From NCBI GenBank assembly GCA_963966775.1, contig CAXAAH010000001.1, forward strand, positions 186,001 to 250,000: 64,000 bases of DNA, given 5' to 3'. This DNA comes from UBA685 sp002299005 (lineage in GTDB: Bacteria > Pseudomonadota > Alphaproteobacteria > Puniceispirillales > Puniceispirillaceae). The notes below the pieces were generated by a model that did not search any database, had not been told where the DNA came from, and was given only the letters and a program-made list of their open reading frames with translations. Of this stretch, positions 44,468 through 55,016 are shown one piece after another (the first letter of the stretch is position 1; every line of letters starts with the position of its first letter). The translations under genes and the position numbers were made by a program.

Positions 44468-47091
44468 TATGCTTTGGCCTTTGCGGCCTTTTTAGCCGCC
44501 GCCTTTTTCTTGGCAGGCGCTTTCTTAGCCGTGGCCTTCTTTTTGGTCGCTGTCTTTTTCTTCGTAGCTGTCTTTTTCTTGCCCGCTTTCTTCGCTTTTT
44601 TCTTTGCAGGCGCTGCTGCTTTTTTGGCAAGCCATTCAAGGCCCATCTCAAGCGTCACAGTTTCCATATCTGTGCCGCGCGGAACAGGGGCACGCAGCTT
44701 ATTATGCTCAATATAAGGGCCGAATCTGCCACGTTTCATCTCAACAGCCCCGCCATCAGGGTGGTCACCCAAGGTGCGACCTGCTTTCTTTGCGGCCTCT
44801 GCCAGAATATCAACTGAACGGTTAATGCCAATTGCCAAAACATCTTCATCTTTCGGCAATGAGGCAAATTTGCCCTGATATTTCAGGTATGGCCCAAAGC
44901 GACCAATGCTGGCCTCAATCATATCGCCGGTCTCTGGGTGCGTGCCAACTTCGCGTGGCAATGAGAGCAGGCCAAGCGCCATTTCAAGATCAACCGCGGC
45001 AGGTGATTTATCCTTGGGCACTGATTGGCGCTTTGGCTTTTTCTCTTCAAGCGGGCCAGCTTGCACATAAAAGCCATAAGGGCCTTTGCGCAAGAAAACT
45101 GGCAAACCATCAGCGGTTTGCCCTAGTTCCTTTTCATCCAAGCTTGCATCATCATCACCTTCAAGGGTGTTGATTTGACGCGTAAAGCCACATTCTGGAT
45201 AGTTAGAACAGCCAATAAACGCGCCATATTTGCCCAATTTGAGGCCGAGACGGCCTGTCTTACATTTGCTGCATTCGCGCTTAATTTCCCCATTTTCATC
45301 AGGCTTAAAGAAAACAGCCTCTAGATCTTCATCTAGGTGGTTAAGCACATCTGTGATGCGTAACTCTTTGGTGTCATCAAGCGCGATTTTGAAATCACCC
45401 CAAAATTCTGATAGCAAAGCCTTATAAGGCATAGAGCCAGCAGAGACCTCATCAAGCTTGGTCTCCAGCGAGGCTGTGAAATCATATTCCACATAGCGGT
45501 CAAAGAATTTTTCCAAGAAGCTAGAGGTTAATCTGCCACGATGCTCTGTGAAAAAGCGATTTTTATCTTTGAGGACGTAGCCGCGCTTTTCCAATAGCTG
45601 GATAATGCTAGCATAGGTCGACGGGCGGCCAATACCGCGCGCTTCAAGCTCTTTGACAAGGCTTGCATCTGTATAGCGCGGCGGTGGTTGTGTGAAATGC
45701 TGTTCAGGCGTCACGGTGACGATTGACATCGCTTCACCAATATTAAGCGCCGGCAAGATAACATCCTTACTATCTTTCGGCTCCTTATCTTGCTCATCAT
45801 CACGGCTCTCAAAATAGAGGTTCAAAAAGCCGTCAAAGACAATTACAGACCCTGTTGCACGCATCTTATGTTGCCCATCAGCGCTATCAAGCTCAATGGC
45901 GGTTTGGTCAAGCTGGGCTGAGGCAAATTGGCTGGCCATCGCACGCTTCCAAATCAGCTCATAAAGGCGGAATTGGTCATGGTCTAGATAGGAACGCACC
46001 TTATCTGGTGTGCGCTTAAAGTCGGTCGGGCGCACGGCCTCGTGGGCTTCTTGCGAATTGGCGGCCTTGCTTTTGTAAAAGCGTGGCTTTTCAGGCAAAT
46101 AATCATCACCATATTGTTGTGTGATCTGTGCGCGAAGCGCGTGGATAGCCTCCATCGACATCTGCACGCCATCTGTTCTCATATAGGTGATAAGACCGGT
46201 CGCTTCACCACCAACAGACATGCCCTCATAGAGCTTTTGCGCAATTTGCATTGTGCGTGTTGCTGAGAAACCAAGCTTGCGCGAGGCTTCTTGTTGCAAG
46301 GTTGAGGTCGTAAATGGCGGGGCGGGGTGGCGTTGTGTGCGTTTTGTCTTAATATCACCCACAGACCAGCTTTGCGCCTTAATCGCCGCCACCGCTGTTT
46401 GCGTGACCGCCTCATTGCCAAGTGACAATTTTTTCAGCTTCTCACCATTATAATGTGTCAGTGAGGCTTTCAGCTTGGCACCGCTTGCCGCATCAAACAG
46501 GCCTTCTATATCCCAATATTCATCAGAGATAAATGTCTCAATCTCGCTCTCTCGCTCAACAATCAGGCGCAAAGCAACCGATTGAACACGCCCGGCTGAG
46601 CGTGCGCCTGGCAATTTGCGCCATAAGATAGGCGAGATGCCAAACCCCACCAGATAATCAAGCGCCCGGCGGGCAAGATAAGCGTCAACAAGGTTATTAT
46701 CAATCTGACGCGGCTCTTCCATAGCGCGCAAAATGGCGCCCTTGGTGACCTCGTTAAAGACAACACGCTCTGTTTCAATATTGGTTAGCAATTTGGCATC
46801 ATTCAGCACTTCTTGTAAGTGCCAGCTAATCGCCTCACCCTCTCTGTCAGGGTCAGTCGCTAAAATGAGTTTATCGGCATTTTTAACGGCTTTTTTAAGG
46901 CTCGTGATACGTGCCCCTGCGCCATCAGATATTTGCCATGCCATCGCAAAATCATCCTCAGGCACAACCGATCCATCCTTAGATGGCAAGTCTCTGATAT
47001 GTCCATAGGAGGCAAGAACCTGATAATCATCACCAAGATATTTGTTGATTGTTTTTGCTTTTGCAGGTGATTCGACAATAACCAGTTTCAT
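44467..47091 (-). CDS. topA: DNA topoisomerase I
   Basis: 874 residues. TOPRIM domain with VESPAKAKT and DPDREGEAI, catalytic Tyr303 in GLITYMRTDG, one four-cysteine zinc finger (CSKC...CSNYPEC), several topo-C repeats (GRFGPY motifs) and an about 50-residue Lys/Ala-rich tail. It relaxes negative supercoils. The tail resembles histone-like DNA-binding tails and is partly coded by short repeats. Followed by rnr. Confidence 0.96.
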   Translation of the reverse strand: MKLVIVESPAKAKTINKYLGDDYQVLASYGHIRDLPSKDGSVVPEDDFAMAWQISDGAGARITSLKKAVKNADKLILATDPDREGEAISWHLQEVLNDAKLLTNIETERVVFNEVTKGAILRAMEEPRQIDNNLVDAYLARRALDYLVGFGISPILWRKLPGARSAGRVQSVALRLIVERESEIETFISDEYWDIEGLFDAASGAKLKASLTHYNGEKLKKLSLGNEAVTQTAVAAIKAQSWSVGDIKTKRTQRHPAPPFTTSTLQQEASRKLGFSATRTMQIAQKLYEGMSVGGEATGLITYMRTDGVQMSMEAIHALRAQITQQYGDDYLPEKPRFYKSKAANSQEAHEAVRPTDFKRTPDKVRSYLDHDQFRLYELIWKRAMASQFASAQLDQTAIELDSADGQHKMRATGSVIVFDGFLNLYFESRDDEQDKEPKDSKDVILPALNIGEAMSIVTVTPEQHFTQPPPRYTDASLVKELEARGIGRPSTYASIIQLLEKRGYVLKDKNRFFTEHRGRLTSSFLEKFFDRYVEYDFTASLETKLDEVSAGSMPYKALLSEFWGDFKIALDDTKELRITDVLNHLDEDLEAVFFKPDENGEIKRECSKCKTGRLGLKLGKYGAFIGCSNYPECGFTRQINTLEGDDDASLDEKELGQTADGLPVFLRKGPYGFYVQAGPLEEKKPKRQSVPKDKSPAAVDLEMALGLLSLPREVGTHPETGDMIEASIGRFGPYLKYQGKFASLPKDEDVLAIGINRSVDILAEAAKKAGRTLGDHPDGGAVEMKRGRFGPYIEHNKLRAPVPRGTDMETVTLEMGLEWLAKKAAAPAKKKAKKAGKKKTATKKKTATKKKATAKKAPAKKKAAAKKAAKAKA

Positions 47092-47152
47092 AAAAATACG
47101 CCTAAGGATACCACAATGTACGATGATTAATATTCAGGATAAGTGTCTGAAA

Positions 47153-48253
47153 TTAATCAATATTTAAAAGTTTGCAAATGCGATTGCCTGCAAGACGTTC
47201 GACATGTCCTGCTAGTTCTAATTCCAGCAATGCTATCTGTACCGCTTTTGCAGAGACATGACATTGCCGTATCAATTCGTCAATATCCGTTGCTTCAAAT
47301 GTTAAAATTTTCATGATGTCATTCGCCAGATTTGTGATCATCACCTCGTCTATATCGTCCAAATGCTGATTTTGGAAAGGGGGCGCATGAAAGGGCGGCT
47401 CATGGAGGGTGGATTGCATGATATCGATAACATCCTTTGGGCTGGTAACGAGATGCGCGCCATCTTTAATAAGCTGGTTTGTGCCAAATGACCGCGGGTC
47501 TGTGGGCGCGCCTGGAATAGCCATCACCTCACTGCCACGCTCATTGGCTTCTTTGGCGGTGATTAAAGAGCCTGACCTGATAGCCGCTTCTGTGACGATG
47601 GTGCCTTTGGCAAGTGCGGCAATGATACGGTTGCGTGAGGGGAAATTGCGCGGTGATGGCTTTGTGGCTGGCACCATTTCACTTAAGATAAGGCCCGATT
47701 TTGCCATCTCATCGAATAGGTCACTATTTTCTTGCGGATAGATAACATCAATGCCGCATCCAATAATGCCAATTGTGCCTGTTGCCAGACTGCCTATATG
47801 GGCGGCCCTGTCTATGCCTCTGGCCAATCCTGAGACAATGCCATAATCAGCCTCGCCGATTTCTTTGGCCCATTGTGCGGTAAGGCGTATCGCATTGGTA
47901 GAGGCATTACGCGCGCCAACCATCGCGACAAGGTCCTTTTGCAATAGGGATAAATGACCTTTGGCAAATAACAGCACAGGCGCATCATCAAATTGCGCAA
48001 GACGCTTTGGATAGGACTCACTGCCGCGCACCACAAGGCTTGCATTTGCTTTGTGCGTATTCGCGATAATCCTGTCCGCCACAGACCTGTCAGCTATTTT
48101 TAAGGTGCGCCCTTGCCTTTGCGCTAATTCAGGCGCACCACGCACCGCGCCGCTAGCTGTTTTAAAGCGGCTTAGCAATAGGCTGTAGGTAATGGGTCCG
48201 ATGTTGGCTGTGCTAATCAGCCTGATAGCATTTACAATCTCATGATCATCCAT
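47153..48253 (-). CDS. dprA: DNA processing protein DprA
   Basis: 366 residues. Rossmann core with MVGARNAS, GLARGIDRAAH, GIDVIYP and SRNRIIAALAKGT, then a winged-helix C terminus (about 300-366). DprA loads RecA on incoming single-stranded DNA during transformation. It is located between plsY and topA, the usual alphaproteobacterial order. Presence alone does not prove competence. Confidence 0.94.
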   Translation of the reverse strand: MDDHEIVNAIRLISTANIGPITYSLLLSRFKTASGAVRGAPELAQRQGRTLKIADRSVADRIIANTHKANASLVVRGSESYPKRLAQFDDAPVLLFAKGHLSLLQKDLVAMVGARNASTNAIRLTAQWAKEIGEADYGIVSGLARGIDRAAHIGSLATGTIGIIGCGIDVIYPQENSDLFDEMAKSGLILSEMVPATKPSPRNFPSRNRIIAALAKGTIVTEAAIRSGSLITAKEANERGSEVMAIPGAPTDPRSFGTNQLIKDGAHLVTSPKDVIDIMQSTLHEPPFHAPPFQNQHLDDIDEVMITNLANDIMKILTFEATDIDELIRQCHVSAKAVQIALLELELAGHVERLAGNRICKLLNID

Positions 48254-48323
48254 GGCGCTATTGAAGCCTATGGATGCTTAAGAAAGTGTAAAAATTAGCA
48301 CCCAAACGTGGTGAATGCGCAGA

Positions 48324-48908
48324 TTATGACTTTTTCAGCTTTATCCGCGTCTCTGTACCAGCGATGAGGCGGGCAATATTCTCTTTATGGCGCCAAAAAG
48401 ACAATGCGGCAATCGCGGCAATATACAACCAGCTCTCATAATAAAGAGCGGCTAAACTTGTTGCTGTCACAAAGCCAGTCAGCGCTGATAGAGAGCTAAT
48501 GCGCATGACAAGGCTCATTAAGAGCCATGTGCCAGCCATCATCAAGCCCGCTGGCCAATAAAGCATCGCGATTGTGGCAATCGCCGTCGCAACACCTTTG
48601 CCGCCTTTAAAGCCAAGCCATACAGGATAGCAATGGCCTATCACAGCCGCAAGACCCACAAGAGGGGCGTAGGCTTCCATGCCGCTATAATAAGCGAGCC
48701 CAACAGCCATCGCGCCCTTGCCAGCGTCCCCAATAAGGGTGGTAAAAGCGGCAAGCTTGTTGCCAGAGCGCAAAACATTCGTCGCGCCAATATTCCCAGA
48801 GCCAATCTTGCGAATATCCCCTAGCCCTGCGAGGCGTGCTGAGATAAGGCCAAAAGGAATAGAGCCTGCCAAATAACCAGCCAAGAATAATAGGAGAGTC
48901 TCACCCAT
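48324..48908 (-). CDS. plsY: Glycerol-3-phosphate acyltransferase PlsY
   Basis: 194 residues, mostly hydrophobic. The three PlsY motifs are present: GSIPFGLI, KIGSGNIGATNVLR and HCYPVWLGFKGGKGVAT. It transfers acyl from acyl-phosphate to glycerol-3-phosphate at the inner membrane. It follows the pyrC-like gene by 12 bp. Confidence 0.95.
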   Translation of the reverse strand: MGETLLLFLAGYLAGSIPFGLISARLAGLGDIRKIGSGNIGATNVLRSGNKLAAFTTLIGDAGKGAMAVGLAYYSGMEAYAPLVGLAAVIGHCYPVWLGFKGGKGVATAIATIAMLYWPAGLMMAGTWLLMSLVMRISSLSALTGFVTATSLAALYYESWLYIAAIAALSFWRHKENIARLIAGTETRIKLKKS

Positions 48909-48920
48909 AGCTAGGCCCCT

Positions 48921-50207
48921 TTAATTTGCTGCTTGATGGACAAGCTGACCACCAACAAAGCTGTATGATAAATGGCCCTGTGCTGGCTGGCCATGGAAGG
49001 GGGAAATGCGTGAGCGTGATAGGAACTTTGACTGGTCAATAATCGCCGCGCGTGTGGCATCAAAACAAATGACATCTGCCGCTGTGCCTGTTTCAAGCGA
49101 GCCGCCGCCTATGCCAAGAATGCGGGCAGGGGCCGTGCTAGCAAGGCGAATAGCCGACATCATTGAAAGATTATCATTCGCCACCAAACTCATCAAATTA
49201 GGGAACAGGGTCTCAATACCAGAAGCGCCGCAACTTGCTTGGCCAAAAGGCTGTGCTTTATCATCACGGTTCACAGGCGCATGGTCAGAGGCAATGGCAT
49301 CAATCGTGCCGTCATTGAGGCCTTGCAAGACGGCTAGCCTGTCACCTTCTGAGCGCAAGGGCGGGTTCAAGCGAAAGGCGGTATTAAAGCCGTTCACCGC
49401 ATGCTCGTTCAAAAGCGCGTAAGGCGGCGCTGTATCACATGTCACATCAAGTCCCTCAGCCTTAGCGCGCCTTACAGCGTCAATCGCACCGGCGGTCGAA
49501 ATATGCGCGACGTGATAGCGGGCCTTGGTCAGCCGTGCCAATTCAATGTCACGTTGCACCATAATAATTTCAGCCGCCGCAGGAATACCGATAAGACCTA
49601 AGCGTGTGGCTGTCTCACCCTCATTCATCTCACCGCCATCTGATAGCTGGTAATCTTCGCAATGATGGATAATCGGCTTATCAAACATCGTAGCATAGGT
49701 CATAAGGCGGCGCATGATAAGGCTATCTTGTATCGCATGCGCGCCGCTCGCAAAGCCGACCGCACCTGCTTCTGCCATCAGGCCAAGTTCTGCCATTTGA
49801 TGACCTTTTTGGCCTTGCGTTAAGGCGCCATAAAGATAAAGGCGCGGGCCACCAATTTGTGAGGCACGCAAGGACAGAGAATCTATCACCGTGCGATTAT
49901 CAATCACAGGGTTTGTATCAGGCAGAGACACAACAGATGTCACGCCACTGGCACTGGCCGCTTTTAGCAAAGTCTCTAAGCTCTCTAGATGCTCAAAGCC
50001 GGGATCGGCTGATTGGACACGCATATCAACAAGACCTGGCGCAACGTACTGACCGGCACAATCTATGATTTTGTCATAATCAGCCTCAGATTTTGCATTG
50101 CCCAGACCAGATGCCTGAATATGCCCTTCATCTATGCCGACATAGCCTAGCGCGTCAAAATTCTGGACGGGGCAAATGATGTGGGCATTCTTCAAAAGCG
50201 TTTTCAT
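48921..50207 (-). CDS. pyrC: Dihydroorotase-like protein PyrC, probably non-catalytic (PyrC')
   Basis: 428 residues of amidohydrolase fold. The first metal motif of active dihydroorotases, DxHxH, reads D61-M-R63-V-Q65, so both histidines are missing. Later features remain (HHCED, HVAHIST, SDHAP). In Pseudomonas a gene in this position next to pyrB encodes an inactive dihydroorotase that is a structural partner of aspartate transcarbamoylase. The start codon overlaps the pyrB stop (TAATG), which fits a fixed subunit pairing. An active dihydroorotase should then be coded elsewhere. Confidence 0.85.
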   Translation of the reverse strand: MKTLLKNAHIICPVQNFDALGYVGIDEGHIQASGLGNAKSEADYDKIIDCAGQYVAPGLVDMRVQSADPGFEHLESLETLLKAASASGVTSVVSLPDTNPVIDNRTVIDSLSLRASQIGGPRLYLYGALTQGQKGHQMAELGLMAEAGAVGFASGAHAIQDSLIMRRLMTYATMFDKPIIHHCEDYQLSDGGEMNEGETATRLGLIGIPAAAEIIMVQRDIELARLTKARYHVAHISTAGAIDAVRRAKAEGLDVTCDTAPPYALLNEHAVNGFNTAFRLNPPLRSEGDRLAVLQGLNDGTIDAIASDHAPVNRDDKAQPFGQASCGASGIETLFPNLMSLVANDNLSMMSAIRLASTAPARILGIGGGSLETGTAADVICFDATRAAIIDQSKFLSRSRISPFHGQPAQGHLSYSFVGGQLVHQAAN

Positions 50208-51187
50208 TATTTGCCGCCCCCATTTTGCTGTGCTGTCACCGCTAATGCTTCAAGACATGCCATTCTGATAGCCACGCCCATTTCAACTTGTTTATGGATT
50301 AAAGAGCGCTCATGGTCATCGGCGATTTCAGAATCAATCTCAACACCTCTATTCATCGGGCCTGGATGCATAATCATCGCCTTTGGCGCCGCCGCCTCTA
50401 GCTTTTCGCTATTCAGCCCGAACAGGTTGAAATATTCATGTTGAGACGGCGTTTCCCGCCCTTCCATGCGCTCAGTCTGAAGGCGCAACATCATCACAAT
50501 GTCGCAATCTTTAATCCCTTCTTCCATATCATGGAAGACAGCCACGCCCATATCGCCAATGGCTGGCGGCAGAAGTGTTGAGGGGCTCACAAAGCGCACC
50601 TCTGCGCCAAGGCCGCCAAGCAAATAGAGATTAGAGCGCGCAACACGGCTATTGGTGATATCCCCGCAAATCGCGATACGAAGACCTTCAATGCGCCCAA
50701 AGCGTCTTTTGATTGTTAGCGCATCAAGCAAGGCTTGCGTGGGATGTTCATGACGACCATCGCCAGCGTTAATAATGGCGGCGTCAATATGCTGAGATAA
50801 TAGCTGTGGTGCGCCAGAGGCATGGTGGCGAACAACCAAAATATCAGGATGCATCGCGTTCAAAGTTGTCGCGGTATCTACCAGCGTCTCACCTTTTTTC
50901 ACAGATGAGCCAGCGACAGAGATGTTCAAAACAGACGCACCAAGTTTTTTGGCCGCAACCTCAAAAGACACGCGTGTTCTTGTGGAATTCTCAAAGAACA
51001 AATTAACAATGGTCTGCCCTTTGAGTGTTTGTGCCACCTCTTGCGATAGATTATCCGCAAAATAGCTTGCCCTATCGAGTAGGCGGTGCATGGTTAACAC
51101 ATCCATCCCCTCAATTCCCAAAAGGTGCTGAGAAGGCAGGTGGACGGCAGGCGGTGGTGTGTTTTTATCTGAAACTGTCATGGGCAT
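50207..51187 (-). CDS. pyrB: Aspartate carbamoyltransferase catalytic subunit
   Basis: 326 residues. Carbamoyl-phosphate motif STRTR at 68-72, HPTQALLD, and [11 protein letters not shown] at the aspartate end. It makes carbamoyl-aspartate, the committed step of pyrimidine synthesis. The first 20 residues (proline-rich) extend beyond the E. coli chain, as in the class whose N-terminal extension contacts PyrC'. No pyrI-type regulatory subunit gene is adjacent. Confidence 0.95.
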   Translation of the reverse strand: MPMTVSDKNTPPPAVHLPSQHLLGIEGMDVLTMHRLLDRASYFADNLSQEVAQTLKGQTIVNLFFENSTRTRVSFEVAAKKLGASVLNISVAGSSVKKGETLVDTATTLNAMHPDILVVRHHASGAPQLLSQHIDAAIINAGDGRHEHPTQALLDALTIKRRFGRIEGLRIAICGDITNSRVARSNLYLLGGLGAEVRFVSPSTLLPPAIGDMGVAVFHDMEEGIKDCDIVMMLRLQTERMEGRETPSQHEYFNLFGLNSEKLEAAAPKAMIMHPGPMNRGVEIDSEIADDHERSLIHKQVEMGVAIRMACLEALAVTAQQNGGGK

Positions 51188-51235
51188 AGTTCTACCTTAC
51201 AATGGCATGAAATACAAAAATCTTTCACGCGCCAT

Positions 51236-51715
51236 TTAGCTTGTTTCATCAAACCCCAAACCGATGCGGTCAAAGGCTGATTGTAATATCCAGCTAGCGG
51301 CAAGGGCGTCTCTTTTTTCATGGCGTCTTTTGCGCGTCATATCCGCTTCGAGCATGGCACGTTCGACCGCCGCCGTAGACAGGCGCTCATCATGCAGAAT
51401 AACTGGCACATCGCGTAACTTCATCAAAGAGTAACAGAAATCTCTGGTTGAATCACAGCGCGGGCCCGTTGTGCCATCCATATTAAGCGGCCAGCCGACA
51501 ATCAGCCCGCCAATTGATAATTCATCCATTTCTTTGAATAAATCTGCCATATCGCTTGAAAATTTGCGGCGCCACAAGATACGATGAGGTGAGGCAATAA
51601 TATGAGAGGGATCACCTATGGCGATGCCAATTGTTTTTTTGCCCACATCGAGCCCCATATATTTTTCGCCGGGCTTAAGGAGATTTTGCGCATCTGAGAG
51701 GTTGCGAATTGGCAT
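51236..51715 (-). CDS. ruvX: Holliday junction resolvase-like protein YqgF/RuvX
   Basis: 159 residues. RNase H fold with GLDVGKKTIGIAIGD at about 21-35, VGWPLNMDGT, and HDERLSTAAVE with the catalytic acid residues. YqgF has been linked to pre-16S rRNA maturation and to junction resolution. It is divergent from gatC; 48 bp separates it from the downstream pyrB start. Confidence 0.92.
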   Translation of the reverse strand: MPIRNLSDAQNLLKPGEKYMGLDVGKKTIGIAIGDPSHIIASPHRILWRRKFSSDMADLFKEMDELSIGGLIVGWPLNMDGTTGPRCDSTRDFCYSLMKLRDVPVILHDERLSTAAVERAMLEADMTRKRRHEKRDALAASWILQSAFDRIGLGFDETS

Positions 51716-51773
51716 GGTCGGTGGTATTTCGCTATCAGGTCATTAAAACTTTAACTAAGGAGTGGCATACACC

Positions 51774-52076
51774 ATGTCTGCTGACAAGGCTATAGTCGAT
51801 ACAGCCACTGTCGAGAAAATCGCGCGTCTTGCCCGTATTCGTCTCGCAGAAGAGCGTAAAGAGCCCATCGCCCAAGATTTGAATCGTATCTTGAGCTGGA
51901 TTGAAGAATTGAATGAAGTTGACACAGATGGGGTGGAGCCGCTGGCATCTGTCACGGGTCACTCATTGCCACTGCGCAAAGATGAAATTACTGATGGCGA
52001 CGTCCAAGGCAAGGTGCTTGCCAACGCACCCGAAGAAGCAAGTGGGTTTTTTGTTGTACCGAAGGTGGTCGAATAA
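51774..52076 (+). CDS. gatC: Asp-tRNA(Asn)/Glu-tRNA(Gln) amidotransferase subunit C
   Basis: 100 residues. [12 protein letters not shown] at the N terminus and a C-terminal PLRKDE segment typical of GatC. The ATG at 51774 has AAGGAG 11 bp upstream; a GTG at 51762 overlaps that site and is less likely. It stabilises GatA. Its stop overlaps the gatA start (TAATG). Confidence 0.94.
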   Translation: MSADKAIVDTATVEKIARLARIRLAEERKEPIAQDLNRILSWIEELNEVDTDGVEPLASVTGHSLPLRKDEITDGDVQGKVLANAPEEASGFFVVPKVVE

Positions 52077-53560
52077 TGAGCAATTTACTTGATTTGACTG
52101 CCCTGCAAGCCCGCCAAGGTCTTGAAAAGGGCGATTTTACCTCTGTTGAATTGACTAATGCCTATTTGGCGGCGGCACAAGAAACAAAGGGGCTTAATAA
52201 TTATGTCGCTATGACAGAGGCACGCGCGCTTGAGATGGCCGCCGCTAGTGATGCTAAATATGCCGCTGGTAATGCGGGGGCGCTTGAAGGCTTGCCTATT
52301 GGTGTCAAAGATTTGTTTGCTACAAATGGTGTGCCAACAACCGCCTGTTCAGCGATTTTGAAAAATTTCGTGCCGCAATATGAATCAACTGTCACAAGCA
52401 ATCTATGGGCAGATGGCGGCGTCATGCTTGGCAAGCTTAATTGTGATGAATTTGCAATGGGCTCAGCCAATGAGACATCTGTCTTTGGCCCTGCGGTCAA
52501 TCCCTATAGCGCTGTTGGCGGCGCAGATTTAGCCGCTGGTGGCTCATCAGGGGGCTCTGCCTCATCTGTGGCCGCGCGTTCATCTATCATGGCCACAGGC
52601 ACTGATACGGGCGGTTCTATCCGCCAGCCGGCCGCTTTTTGCGGTATTGTGGGCATGAAGCCGACCTATGGTCGCTGTTCACGCTGGGGTGTTGTGGCGT
52701 TTGCCTCATCGCTTGACCAAGCTGGCCCATTCACAAGAGATGTGGATGATTCAGCCTTGATGTTTAAATCAATGGCGAGCGCAGATCCCAAAGATTCCAC
52801 ATCTGCGCATCAGCCACTACCAGATATTGATGGTGCGATGGCCGCTGGTGTGAAGGGGATGAAAATTGGTATTCCGTCTGAATATCAGATGGATGGTATG
52901 GACGAGACTATCATCAAATTATGGCAAGATGGTCAGGCATGGCTGAAAGATGCTGGTGCTGAATTGGTTGAAATCTCATTGCCGCATACCAAATACGCCT
53001 TGCCAGTCTATTATATTATCGCACCTGCTGAGGCGTCATCAAACTTGGCGCGCTATGATGGGGTTCGTTATGGTAACCGCATCGAAGAGGGCGGCTCATT
53101 AGATGATATGTATGAGATCACAAGAGCCGCAGGCTTTGGTGATGAGGTGCAACGTCGTATCTTAATCGGCACCTATGCGCTATCAGCTGGTTATTATGAT
53201 GCCTATTACTTGAAGGCACAAAAAGTGCGCCGGCTTATTCGCAATGATTTCGATGAGGCGTTCAAACAAGTTGATGCGATTTTGACACCTGCGACACCTT
53301 CAGCGGCATTCCCGCTTGGCGTTAAGCAAGCAGACCCTGTCACCATGTATCTGAATGATGTCTTCACTGTGCCAGCTAATTTAGCAGGCATTCCTGGCAT
53401 GTCTGTGCCAGCGGGTGTGAATGGAGATGGCTTGCCATTGGGCTTACAGATCCTATCAGGTGCCTTTGCCGAAGATAAAATGTACGCTGTGGCAAAGCAA
53501 ATTGAGCAATCAGCCGGGTTTTCAGAAGTGCCATCTCGCATGGCAGGAGGCGCATCATGA
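52076..53560 (+). CDS. gatA: Asp-tRNA(Asn)/Glu-tRNA(Gln) amidotransferase subunit A
   Basis: 494 residues of amidase-signature family. The Ser-cisSer-Lys triad is Lys78 (GVKDLF), Ser157 (GGSSGG) and Ser181 (DTGGSIR). It releases ammonia from glutamine for transfer to the misacylated tRNA. Coupled on both sides: TAATG with gatC and ATGA with gatB. Confidence 0.96.
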   Translation: MSNLLDLTALQARQGLEKGDFTSVELTNAYLAAAQETKGLNNYVAMTEARALEMAAASDAKYAAGNAGALEGLPIGVKDLFATNGVPTTACSAILKNFVPQYESTVTSNLWADGGVMLGKLNCDEFAMGSANETSVFGPAVNPYSAVGGADLAAGGSSGGSASSVAARSSIMATGTDTGGSIRQPAAFCGIVGMKPTYGRCSRWGVVAFASSLDQAGPFTRDVDDSALMFKSMASADPKDSTSAHQPLPDIDGAMAAGVKGMKIGIPSEYQMDGMDETIIKLWQDGQAWLKDAGAELVEISLPHTKYALPVYYIIAPAEASSNLARYDGVRYGNRIEEGGSLDDMYEITRAAGFGDEVQRRILIGTYALSAGYYDAYYLKAQKVRRLIRNDFDEAFKQVDAILTPATPSAAFPLGVKQADPVTMYLNDVFTVPANLAGIPGMSVPAGVNGDGLPLGLQILSGAFAEDKMYAVAKQIEQSAGFSEVPSRMAGGAS

Positions 53561-55008
53561 GCAACTTAATCCAAGGTCGCACAGGTGAATGGGAAGTGGT
53601 TATCGGCATGGAAGTCCATGCGCAGGTATCTTCACAATCAAAGCTATTTTCCGGCGCGCCAACACAATTTGGGGCTGATCCAAATCAGAATGTATCGCTG
53701 GTGGATGCCGCTATGCCTGGCATGTTGCCTGTGATTAATGAGGAATGCGTCAAGCAAGCTATCCGCACAGGCCTTGGCCTAAATGCAAAGATTAACTGCT
53801 ATTCTGTCTTTGACCGCAAGAATTATTTCTATGCCGATTTGCCGCAAGGATATCAGATTAGCCAGTTTAAATATCCTATCGTGGGTGAGGGCGCGATTGT
53901 CATCGACCTCAAAGATGGTAGCTCTGTTGAAATTGGTGTTGAGCGTCTGCACCTTGAACAAGATGCCGGCAAATCAATGCATGACCAGCACCCGTCAAAA
54001 TCTTACATTGATTTGAACCGCTCTGGTGTGGCCTTGATGGAAATTGTCTCAAAGCCTGACCTTCGAAGTGCTGAACAGGCTGGCGCCTATATGAAGAAAG
54101 TGCGCTCTATCGTGCGCTATTTGGGCACATGTGATGGCAATATGGAAGAAGGCTCTATGCGCGCGGATGTGAATGTATCTGTGCGTCGCCCGGGTGAAGA
54201 GCTTGGCACCAGAACAGAGACAAAGAACCTAAATTCAGTGCGCTTTATTATGGCGGCGATTGATTATGAGGTACAGCGTCAGATCGAGCTTATCGAAGAT
54301 GGCGGCGAGATTACGCAAGAAACACGCCTGTTTGATACAAATACAGGCGCGACCAGAGCGATGCGCGGCAAAGAAGATGCGCATGATTATCGCTATTTCC
54401 CAGACCCTGACCTGTTGCCATTGGAATTCAGCCAATCATTGGTAGATGAGCTAGCCGCTGAATTGCCTGAATTGCCCGATCAAATCAGAGAGCGCATGGT
54501 CGGTGAATATGGTCTGTCATCCTATGATGCGGCCGTCCTGACAGAAGAGCGTGAGACAGCGGCTTTTTACGAAGCCGCCGCCAAGGACCAAGATAAGAAG
54601 CTGGTCGCAAACTGGATGTCTGTTGAGCTGTTTGGTGCGTTGAATAAGGCCGGTAAATCACTTGCCGATAGCCCTGTCTCTCCTGCACAGCTAGGTGGTC
54701 TTGTGGCGCTTATCTCTGATGGCACAATCTCAGGGCGCATTGCCAAGGATGTGTTCGCAGATATGTTTGAAACAGGCCGTGATGCCGCTGATATCATTGA
54801 AGAAAAAGGCCTCAAGCAAGTCTCTGATACAGGCGCGATTGAAGCGCTGATTGATCAGGTTCTGGCCGATAATCAAGATAAGGTTGATGAATATCGCGGT
54901 GGTAAAGATAAGCTGTTTGGGTTCTTTGTGGGCCAGACGATGAAGCTATCTAAAGGCCAAGCAAACCCAGCTATGGTGAATGATTTATTGAAATCAAAGC
55001 TAGGCTAA
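53557..55008 (+). CDS. gatB: Asp-tRNA(Asn)/Glu-tRNA(Gln) amidotransferase subunit B
   Basis: 483 residues. It begins [12 protein letters not shown], followed by the kinase-like core ([13 protein letters not shown]) and a C-terminal YqeY-like helical domain that holds tRNA. It activates the carboxylate with ATP. With gatC and gatA it shows that Gln-tRNA and/or Asn-tRNA is made indirectly in this organism. It converges with the LysR gene, 8 bp apart. Confidence 0.96.
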   Translation: MSNLIQGRTGEWEVVIGMEVHAQVSSQSKLFSGAPTQFGADPNQNVSLVDAAMPGMLPVINEECVKQAIRTGLGLNAKINCYSVFDRKNYFYADLPQGYQISQFKYPIVGEGAIVIDLKDGSSVEIGVERLHLEQDAGKSMHDQHPSKSYIDLNRSGVALMEIVSKPDLRSAEQAGAYMKKVRSIVRYLGTCDGNMEEGSMRADVNVSVRRPGEELGTRTETKNLNSVRFIMAAIDYEVQRQIELIEDGGEITQETRLFDTNTGATRAMRGKEDAHDYRYFPDPDLLPLEFSQSLVDELAAELPELPDQIRERMVGEYGLSSYDAAVLTEERETAAFYEAAAKDQDKKLVANWMSVELFGALNKAGKSLADSPVSPAQLGGLVALISDGTISGRIAKDVFADMFETGRDAADIIEEKGLKQVSDTGAIEALIDQVLADNQDKVDEYRGGKDKLFGFFVGQTMKLSKGQANPAMVNDLLKSKLG

Positions 55009-55016
55009 AAAACCTG

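Noticed and set aside
47153..48253. dprA as evidence for a competence locus
   Set aside because: dprA is common in bacteria not known to be competent, and no other competence genes are in the window.
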